Part shown: positions 1 through 5,598 of the stretch, one piece after another | How the letters are laid out: each line of letters starts with the position of its first letter | How positions within the stretch are numbered: the stretch's first letter is position 1 | Assembly: GCA_030642425.1 (NCBI GenBank) | Contig: DAOWNU010000044.1 | Location: forward strand, 1-9,558 | Length of the DNA stretch: 9,558 bases | Reading direction: 5' to 3' | Source of the DNA: a bacterium | GTDB taxonomy: Bacteria; UBP14; UBA6098 | The notes under the pieces: model-generated | The model's input: the letters and a program-made list of their open reading frames with translations, nothing else | What the model was told of the DNA's origin: nothing | Databases searched by the model: none | Translations under genes and position numbers: made by a program

Positions 1-36
1 ATAAAATAGACCCATTTAACGCAACGCTACCTAAAA

Positions 37-156
37 CATTAAAAATTAAAAAGTAAAATGACAATGTAAAAATCAAAATGTCCCGAATATCGATTTATAG
101 ATGGGAGACGGGCATTTTGATTTTTGATTTGTAGTTTTGCTTTTTAAATTTTTATA
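37..156. repeat. Imperfect AT-rich long inverted repeat downstream of mrp
   Basis: The left arm (about 37-85) and right arm (about 109-156) are imperfect reverse complements around a 23-base centre (86-108). The best paired part is 13 of 13 bases (68-80 against 113-125, CATTTTGATTTTT on the right arm), extended inwards by cccg (82-85) pairing with cggg (109-112). Further out, pairing continues with mismatches, then a second good block around TTTTTAA. The whole would fold into one long, AT-rich, weakly interrupted hairpin. It begins about 10 bases past the mrp stop codon and shows no coding potential. It lacks the short GC stem and clean T-run of an ordinary intrinsic terminator. It could be a miniature mobile element, a dispersed palindromic intergenic repeat or a mRNA 3'-end element. 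The fold is visible; the class is unknown. The rest of bases 1-165 holds nothing I recognise. Confidence 0.6.
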
Positions 157-165
157 TTTGATTTT

Positions 166-1014
166 TTATTCTATCCCGATTATTAGGCCGACCCGCTCGA
201 CAATATTCAACATCTCCTTTGCCGTGACATTCTCCTTGTGCCCTAGCACATAAGGATTTCCGGAGTCCGAGGACTGCATCAGTTCGGGTTCGATAGGCAG
301 TTTGCCGAGGAATTTTAATTTCATCTCCGCCGCGGCGTCTTCGCCGCCGCCGGATTTAAAGATATCGGTTCTTTCCCCGCATTTTGGGCAGATAAATCCG
401 CTCATATTTTCGATAATCCCGATCACCGGAATTTTTAACAACCGCGCGAAATTGACCGTCCGTCGGGCGTCCGAAAGCGCAACGTCCTGTGGGGTCGTTA
501 CGATAACCGCCCCGTCCATCTCCGGGATACGCTGGACTGTGCTCAAAGGCTCGTCGCCGGTGCCGGGCGGCGAGTCGATAATTAGTATATCCAGATCGCC
601 CCAATCGACGTCGCTCAGGAACTGATCGATGGCGTTGGCTTTCATCGGGCCGCGCCAGACAACGGGAGTGTCCCCGGGCGGAAGAAGCGAGGCCATCGTA
701 ATAATTTTTACCCCATGTTTAACTATCGGCTCAATACCGTTCGGCCCGCCGAGAATCTGCTGCCCTTCAATTCCGGTCATCTTGCCCACGCTCGGGCCGT
801 GGATGTCGATGTCCAAAAGGCCGGCGCTGTATCCGAGATGCGCGAAACCATAGGCCAGATTTACCGCTATCGTCGATTTGCCGACTCCACCCTTGCCGGA
901 GAGCACGATCAGCTTGTGTTTCACCCGGTTCATCGATTTACGGATCGCGAACTGCGTCTCGACCGCTTTTTTCTGGGCATCCTTCGGTTGGGAAGTCGCA
1001 CATGTTTCCGCCAT
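166..1014 (-). CDS. mrp: Mrp/ApbC-family P-loop ATPase, iron-sulfur cluster carrier
   Basis: This 282-residue cytosolic ATPase belongs to the Mrp/ApbC/NBP35 family, whose members bind a labile [4Fe-4S] cluster at a dimer interface and pass it to apo-proteins. The family signatures are all visible: deviant Walker A GKGGVGKST (residues 40-48), the DIDIHGPS switch (68-75), the DSPPGTGDE Walker B/switch II region (147-155), and the CPKC metal-binding pair (Cys209, Cys212) preceded by ENMSGF. The N-terminal MIP18/DUF59 domain of E. coli-type Mrp is absent. The short N-terminal tail has a single cysteine (Cys5), not the four-cysteine cluster of eukaryotic NBP35. No C-terminal NifX-like domain is present. 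The start is supported by GGAGG (complement of 1019-1023) four bases upstream. The gene follows a terminator, so it probably has its own weak promoter or relies on read-through. Family assignment is firm; its specific client proteins are unknown. Confidence 0.95.
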   Translation of the reverse strand: MAETCATSQPKDAQKKAVETQFAIRKSMNRVKHKLIVLSGKGGVGKSTIAVNLAYGFAHLGYSAGLLDIDIHGPSVGKMTGIEGQQILGGPNGIEPIVKHGVKIITMASLLPPGDTPVVWRGPMKANAIDQFLSDVDWGDLDILIIDSPPGTGDEPLSTVQRIPEMDGAVIVTTPQDVALSDARRTVNFARLLKIPVIGIIENMSGFICPKCGERTDIFKSGGGEDAAAEMKLKFLGKLPIEPELMQSSDSGNPYVLGHKENVTAKEMLNIVERVGLIIGIE

Positions 1015-1018
1015 AATT

Positions 1019-1023
1019 CCTCC
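1019..1023 (-). promoter_or_regulatory. Ribosome binding site of mrp
   Basis: GGAGG on the minus strand lies four bases before the ATG at 1014. It fixes the chosen start. An ATG overlapping this site is out of frame. The 30 bases between here and the upstream terminator are AT-rich but show no convincing paired -35/-10 boxes. Confidence 0.8.
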
Positions 1024-1043
1024 ATAGTTCGGTTGATTATTTT

Positions 1044-1070
1044 AAAACAAAAGGGGGCTGTCAAGCCCCC
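1044..1070 (-). terminator. Intrinsic terminator of the 708-residue secreted protein gene
   Basis: On the minus strand a perfect 7-bp stem, GGGGGCT / AGCCCCC (1064-1070 with 1053-1059), closes a TGAC tetraloop. It is followed at once by TTTTGTTTT (1044-1052). It lies about 30 bases after the TAG stop at 1103 and before mrp, so it should end transcription of the secreted-protein gene and separate it from mrp. Confidence 0.9.
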
Positions 1071-1102
1071 CCCTCTTCAACCAAATATTATAATTATAAT
1101 TT

Positions 1103-3229
1103 CTACTTAATCAATGTAATTTTTCGCGTCATTTCGCCGCCGCCGTCGTTCTTTGCGCGGAGGAAATAGACGCCGCTCGGAACGAGCCAGCCGTTGTCCG
1201 AGAAACCGTTCCATACGTGGTTGTAGCGTCCCGACTTCATATCCGAACTGATAATCCTGCTTACGATGCGCCCTGTTATATCGAGAACGTCGATAGTGTA
1301 ATGCCCCGGCGTATAAACATCGAACCAGAAAGCGGTTGCGGCGTTGAACGGGTTCGGGTAGTTGGAGCCGAGGCGGAAAGTCGTGGGTATCGCCGCGCCC
1401 GGTTCGCCCTCGATAATTCCGTCGATCCAGCCGCGATAACACCAGAGAAGAAGCGAATCTTTCGGAACGGGATAGTATTTTGCCTTACACAGCGATGCTG
1501 TGCCGTCCGGAACTGAATGGCCACTCCATGTATCTTCGATAAAGAACATATGCACGTTGTCATTCACCCGTTCGGCCAGACTCATATCCAATTCATAAGC
1601 GCAAGCGCCGAGGGTGCAAAGCGGTGTGTAAGTATTGGAGATATTGCATGGGTCGGACCAATAGGCGCTATCCGGGTGATAGACCGCGCAGAATATCTCG
1701 GCGGTTTCTATCCCGTCGTCGCTTCTGTCGTAGTATAAAGTATCCGTGGAATCGATGTCTTCCCAGAGAAGCTCGGCATATAACTGCTCCCAGCATACAT
1801 AGAGCACGTTTTCATCGTCGATAGCAATCTCCGGCTCGATAGTGCTTCCAAGATATGATATTCCCGATATCTCATTGCAGTAGCCGATCGGGTCGATAAT
1901 CACCGTGTCGATAATGCCCGTTGCTTCGTTCCAGTGGCAAATAATCGAACGGCACCATACCGAAACGGAACATGAGCCAAAGCATTCATTTTCGAAGCCC
2001 TCGTCGGGGCTGATAAGCGCGCCGCCCCACACGAGATGAACGTTGCCGTCGTCATCATAAGTGACGTTCAGGTCTGTCGGCCTTGTATAGACCGGCCTAT
2101 AGACATCGACCGTCTCCGGCGGAACAACTGCAGAGTCGAGATACCAGCCGATATAAAGACTGTCGGGATAGTCGCTGTAGATATGCACTCCGGCGTAAGT
2201 TACGTTCTCAGCCGCACCCCATGTTGCGCCCATGTCCGAGCTTGTGCGGATAAGAATTTCCGCGGCATCGAATAAATTTGCCCACATCGTTGGGTCGTCA
2301 CAGAAACAGGTGTCGGCCATTGTTATCGAATCGGGATTGATCCACGCAACAACTACTTTAGGAATGATAGAATTGTTATATGCCGCGACGTCGCATGTTA
2401 TCCCGATTTGATCGTAAGCAAGTTCGACCGGCGGCTCGAATGTCAATTCGCTGATTCCACCCCATATAGGCTTAACAAAGCCGCGATGATAGACGACTTT
2501 TTGCCCGAAATACTCGCCGCCGATGATCGTATCGCTGATCCTTGGAGTAGAGACAATAAATACGGTGGTATCTATTTGCGCCACCTTTGGCCATATCGCT
2601 TGAACATCGACGCCGAAAAAGAGGAATGGGTCCGGCCCGGTGAGCGGCGGGATAAAACTGCATCTCGACGCGCCGAATGTTGCGTAATATGTTCCGTCGA
2701 TAGCGGCGTTCGTCTTTAATAGCGATGAACCGCTGCCCGCATCGTGGAAAACAACAGTCGGCACCGTATTCTCGTCGTCAACGGAAACATTAGTATATCC
2801 CGCTCTGGCTCGGCTGTCTGTTCGCGCGCCGGTGGAATCCGAGCAGATGAATTTTCCCGAATCGGGATCGAAGTAGTTATAATATGCTCTTCGGGTTACG
2901 GATCCCACGTCGAGAGCGTTCATCCACGAGATATGGACGCCGCCATTAGGATCGACCGCGATATTCCTGCCCTTTGTTACATTATGTTGCATATCATACC
3001 ACGTAACGCCTGCGGTATAGACCGGTAAATCGTGGAATGGCGGATAGTCCGGTGTCGAGTCTATAGCCATCGGGGCGAACGAATGATAAGGATCGATTTC
3101 CCTGTGAAGATAAGGATTCTCGGTGCAGGGGGGAAAATATGTTCCGGGAAGAGCATCGTTGAAAACGGAAAATGCCGACCCAATTAAGATAGATAGCAGG
3201 CATACATACATAAGCACGCTACTTTTCAT
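1103..3229 (-). CDS. Secreted Asp-box/propeller-like protein with C-terminal sorting domain (paralogue A)
   Basis: This 708-residue exported protein has no known specific function. Residues 1-21 form a Sec signal peptide (MKSS, hydrophobic core, GSAFS). The body (about 60-600) carries beta-propeller-type strands of the form D-x-x-G-x-(V/L)-(H/Y)-(V/I)-x-W at about 93-102, 392-401 and 472-480. It also has one canonical Asp box, S-S-D-M-G-A-T-W (330-337), as in sialidase/BNR-fold proteins. No sialidase catalytic Arg triad or Tyr/Glu pair could be identified, so enzymatic activity is not claimed. The mature chain is cysteine-rich, with CFC (308-310), a C416/C420/C426/C431 group and C538/C543, which suggests disulfides. 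Residues about 617-708 form a FlgD-like/T9SS type A sorting domain (NYPNPFNAAT, ITGRIV, LVPSGVYFLRA, ending ITLIK). The start at 3229 is chosen over an upstream ATG at 3355 because the signal peptide and ribosome site sit here, and the longer form would run through the preceding terminator. It is the co-linear paralogue of the 712-residue protein upstream. Confidence 0.9.
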   Translation of the reverse strand: MKSSVLMYVCLLSILIGSAFSVFNDALPGTYFPPCTENPYLHREIDPYHSFAPMAIDSTPDYPPFHDLPVYTAGVTWYDMQHNVTKGRNIAVDPNGGVHISWMNALDVGSVTRRAYYNYFDPDSGKFICSDSTGARTDSRARAGYTNVSVDDENTVPTVVFHDAGSGSSLLKTNAAIDGTYYATFGASRCSFIPPLTGPDPFLFFGVDVQAIWPKVAQIDTTVFIVSTPRISDTIIGGEYFGQKVVYHRGFVKPIWGGISELTFEPPVELAYDQIGITCDVAAYNNSIIPKVVVAWINPDSITMADTCFCDDPTMWANLFDAAEILIRTSSDMGATWGAAENVTYAGVHIYSDYPDSLYIGWYLDSAVVPPETVDVYRPVYTRPTDLNVTYDDDGNVHLVWGGALISPDEGFENECFGSCSVSVWCRSIICHWNEATGIIDTVIIDPIGYCNEISGISYLGSTIEPEIAIDDENVLYVCWEQLYAELLWEDIDSTDTLYYDRSDDGIETAEIFCAVYHPDSAYWSDPCNISNTYTPLCTLGACAYELDMSLAERVNDNVHMFFIEDTWSGHSVPDGTASLCKAKYYPVPKDSLLLWCYRGWIDGIIEGEPGAAIPTTFRLGSNYPNPFNAATAFWFDVYTPGHYTIDVLDITGRIVSRIISSDMKSGRYNHVWNGFSDNGWLVPSGVYFLRAKNDGGGEMTRKITLIK

Positions 3230-3234
3230 GACGA

Positions 3235-3241
3235 CTCCCTT
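3235..3241 (-). promoter_or_regulatory. Ribosome binding site deciding the start of paralogue A
   Basis: AAGGGAG on the minus strand ends five bases before the ATG at 3229. This selects MKSSVL as the N-terminus in place of the in-frame ATG 42 codons upstream. That upstream ATG has no such site and lies inside the terminator hairpin. Confidence 0.85.
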
Positions 3242-3267
3242 TTTGTTAAGTAATATCATCGTTAAAA

Positions 3268-3295
3268 CTATACTAAATTTATATATGTTGTCAAG
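3268..3295 (-). promoter_or_regulatory. Sigma70-type promoter of paralogue A
   Basis: On the minus strand TTGACA (3290-3295) matches the -35 consensus in all six bases. It is followed by a 16-base AT-rich spacer and TATAGT (3268-3273, five of six bases of the -10 box). Transcription would start near 3261, giving a leader of about 30 bases with the ribosome site in it. The promoter sits just after the terminator of the preceding gene, so paralogue A appears to be its own transcription unit. FCB-group bacteria may use divergent promoter consensus sequences, so function remains a prediction. Confidence 0.7.
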
Positions 3296-3316
3296 GACAA
3301 TGTTGAAAATCGAGAT

Positions 3317-3349
3317 AAAAAAAGGCCGGTCCCGAAAGACCGGCCTTTT
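3317..3349 (-). terminator. Intrinsic terminator of paralogue B
   Basis: A perfect 10-bp stem, AAGGCCGGTC / GACCGGCCTT (3338-3347 with 3322-3331), closes a six-base loop. The descending strand runs into seven T residues on the minus strand (3317-3323). It lies about 20 bases after the TAG stop at 3367. The + strand also reads stem then TTTT, so some bidirectional activity is possible, but no + strand gene needs it. Confidence 0.93.
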
Positions 3350-3366
3350 CGCCATATATGAATTCC

Positions 3367-5505
3367 CTACTTCATCAGTGTGATCTTACGCGTGAACTCC
3401 TCGCCGGAGGAATTCTTCGCGCGGAGGAAATACACGCCGCTCGGGACGAGCCAGCCGTTGTCCGAGAAACCCTCCCAGACAAAACGATGGCGGCCCTCTG
3501 CGAGGTCTTTACTCACGATACTCTTCACTATGCGACCGTTCATGTCGATAACGTCGATTGTGAAATGCCCCGGCTCATAGACATCGAACCAGAACATCGT
3601 GGCGGCGTTGAACGGGTTCGGATAGTTCGTGCCGAGCCTGTAATTCGAAGGCATGGGAACGTGATTGCCGTCATCCGAGGGGATACCGGCGCCAATCTGC
3701 CTGTGTTCATACATTGCGACCCTTGTCGAGTCCGTCGGTAAAGGCAAATAACGGAACCGACCCAGCGTGGTTTCACCCTCTTCATAGGGCGCGAGACCGG
3801 CGTCCGTATCGTGGAAGAATGTCAGGTGAATATAGTCGTCGATCCTCTCGGCGATAGTAACCTCGATCTCGCTCCAGCAAGAATCCGGGGCGCAGCCGGT
3901 GGAGTATGTGTTTGTAATCAAGAGAGGGTCGGACCAATATCCAACTATCGGATCGTAACAGGCCCCCCATATCTCCGAGTTCATGTATCCTGCGGCATTC
4001 TCGGAAACGTCGAGATAGAAAGAATCTTCAGCCCAATAAAATTCCGAGGCCATCTGCTCCCAGAAAACAAAGATAACTCCGCTGTCATCGACTGCAACCT
4101 GAGGTTCATAGGAGTATCCGAGATGAGTAAGTCCTCCTTCCGGAGGGCAACCGGCAGCGCGGTAAATGGGGTCGAAAATAACCGTATCGAGTTCATCGCG
4201 GTTGTCATCCCAATGATAGACGATGGATTGGCAATATGCCCCTGTCGAGCAAACACCCTCGCAGCTGAATTCCCAGCCTTCGTGAGGGGTGAGCACCGCA
4301 CCTGTCCATGTTGCATGAAGATACCCTTCAGAATCATAGACGATGTTGCAGTCTATCGGTCTGGAATAAACGGGCACATAAACTTCGACAGTTTCGGGAG
4401 GATCAACCAACGTGTCGAGATACCAGCCCAGATAAAGGCTTTCGGGATAGTCGCTGTAAATATGAACTCCCGGCTCGGTGATATATTCCGGAGCGCTCCA
4501 TGTTTCACCCATATCGGTGCTCCTGCGCACCATAAGCGCGGCGGCATCGAATATCGTCGTGTAATAGTTCGGTTCAGTGCAGTAGCATGTATCGTTGGAG
4601 ACAACAGTATCGTGGCGCACATAGGCCATAGCCACTTCGGGGTTGCCCGCTGGATTGTTGTAAGTTGTTATATCGCATGTAATACCGATCTGATCGTCCT
4701 CGATCTCCACCGCAGGCTCGAAAGTCATCTCGGCATATCCGCCCCAAATCGGCTTAACGAATCCACGGTAATAAATAAGCTTCTGCCCGTAATAATGACC
4801 GCCGATTGTCGTATCGCTCACCGAAGGCGTCGAAACGATAAACAGATTGGTGTCGATTTGTGCAACCACGGGCCATATAGCCTCGACATCGACGCTATAC
4901 TCGATATATGGATCGGGCCCGGTAAGCGGCGGGATAAAACTGCAGCGAGCCTCGCCAAGCGTGGCGTAGTAGGTTCCGTCGATAGCGGCATTCGCCTTTA
5001 TAACGGAAGATCCGCCCGCCATATCGTGGAACGCCACGGTTGGAACTGTGTTTGAGTCATCGACAGAAATAGTCGTATAACCCGCACGTGCGCGGCTGTC
5101 CGTGCGAACGCCGGTGCTTTCGGCGCAGATAAATTTTCCCGAATCGGGATCGAAGTAGTTATAATATACTCTTCGGGTTACGAATCCTTCGTCGAGAGCG
5201 TTCATCCACGCGACATGCACTCCGCCATCGGGATCGACCGCCACATTCCGGCCCTTGGTGGTGTTATGCTGCATATCGTAAAAAGAAACGCCTGCAGTAT
5301 AAACCGGTAGATTGTGATAGGCCGGGAACGGCGGAATAGAATCGATTACCATCGGAGCAAATGAGTGGGAATAGTCGATCTCCGTCCGCGGCATGAAGGG
5401 GTTGTTGTAGATGGGGAAACCATCGTTCAACCTTGCATCATTGACTGGAGCTGCAAGCGCTCCGGCAGCCAGTATAATAGCGGCCAACAGCAAAAACTTG
5501 CGCAT
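3367..5505 (-). CDS. Secreted Asp-box/propeller-like protein with C-terminal sorting domain (paralogue B)
   Basis: This 712-residue exported protein is co-linear with paralogue A from about residue 43 to the end, with long shared blocks (YYNYFDPDSGKFIC, TDSRARAGYT, RCSFIPPLTGPDP, RGFVKPIWGG, DQIGITCD, GVHIYSDYP). A textbook Sec signal peptide, MRKFLLLAAIILAAGALAA, has an Ala-x-Ala cleavage site near residue 19. Asp box S-T-D-M-G-E-T-W is at 329-336. Propeller-like D-x-x-G-x-(V/L)-H-(V/A)-x-W strands lie near 91-100 and 391-400. Cysteines C307/C309, C415/C419/C425, C453 and C538/C543 largely match those of A, which argues for conserved disulfides. Residues about 621-712 are the FlgD-like/T9SS type A sorting domain (NYPNPFNAAT, MNGRIV, LVPSGVYFLRA, ending ITLMK). 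AGGAGG five bases upstream fixes the start. The domain organisation suggests an extracellular or surface binding or structural role. No catalytic motif is recognised, and no ligand can be named. Confidence 0.9.
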   Translation of the reverse strand: MRKFLLLAAIILAAGALAAPVNDARLNDGFPIYNNPFMPRTEIDYSHSFAPMVIDSIPPFPAYHNLPVYTAGVSFYDMQHNTTKGRNVAVDPDGGVHVAWMNALDEGFVTRRVYYNYFDPDSGKFICAESTGVRTDSRARAGYTTISVDDSNTVPTVAFHDMAGGSSVIKANAAIDGTYYATLGEARCSFIPPLTGPDPYIEYSVDVEAIWPVVAQIDTNLFIVSTPSVSDTTIGGHYYGQKLIYYRGFVKPIWGGYAEMTFEPAVEIEDDQIGITCDITTYNNPAGNPEVAMAYVRHDTVVSNDTCYCTEPNYYTTIFDAAALMVRRSTDMGETWSAPEYITEPGVHIYSDYPESLYLGWYLDTLVDPPETVEVYVPVYSRPIDCNIVYDSEGYLHATWTGAVLTPHEGWEFSCEGVCSTGAYCQSIVYHWDDNRDELDTVIFDPIYRAAGCPPEGGLTHLGYSYEPQVAVDDSGVIFVFWEQMASEFYWAEDSFYLDVSENAAGYMNSEIWGACYDPIVGYWSDPLLITNTYSTGCAPDSCWSEIEVTIAERIDDYIHLTFFHDTDAGLAPYEEGETTLGRFRYLPLPTDSTRVAMYEHRQIGAGIPSDDGNHVPMPSNYRLGTNYPNPFNAATMFWFDVYEPGHFTIDVIDMNGRIVKSIVSKDLAEGRHRFVWEGFSDNGWLVPSGVYFLRAKNSSGEEFTRKITLMK

Positions 5506-5510
5506 ACAAA

Positions 5511-5516
5511 CCTCCT
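5511..5516 (-). promoter_or_regulatory. Ribosome binding site of paralogue B
   Basis: Perfect AGGAGG on the minus strand, five bases before the ATG at 5505, within an A-rich leader. This predicts strong translation initiation and confirms the signal-peptide start. Confidence 0.88.
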
Positions 5517-5570
5517 TTTTTTCTTGTTTATTTTTTAGGTTGTTTCAAACCAGTTCACATCGAACATTGT

Positions 5571-5598
5571 AATATATATTTTTTTTCACATCACTCAA
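5571..5598 (-). promoter_or_regulatory. Candidate promoter of paralogue B
   Basis: On the minus strand TTGAGT (5593-5598), a 16-base spacer and TATATT (5571-5576) resemble sigma70 boxes, with the same spacing as the promoter of paralogue A. The -35 box overlaps the last codons of the glycosyltransferase gene. The region is very AT-rich, so TATA-like matches arise easily. No terminator hairpin separates the two genes, so co-transcription with the glycosyltransferase is also possible. Confidence 0.4.

Noticed and set aside
3230..3355. 42-codon N-terminal extension of paralogue A
   Set aside because: The upstream ATG is followed by codons running through a terminator hairpin and the promoter. 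It has no Shine-Dalgarno site, and it would bury a good signal peptide.
3811..5055. 414-codon open frame on the + strand, antisense to paralogue B
   Set aside because: It lies wholly within a clearly real gene on the other strand. It has no ribosome site or family motifs, and it translates to a low-complexity-free but unrecognisable chain rich in R, I and C, as expected of an antisense shadow of this codon usage.
1103..5505. Calling the paralogues sialidases
   Set aside because: A single Asp box and propeller-like strands are not enough. I could not find the arginine triad or the catalytic Tyr/Glu/Asp set, and Asp boxes occur in many non-enzymatic beta-propellers.
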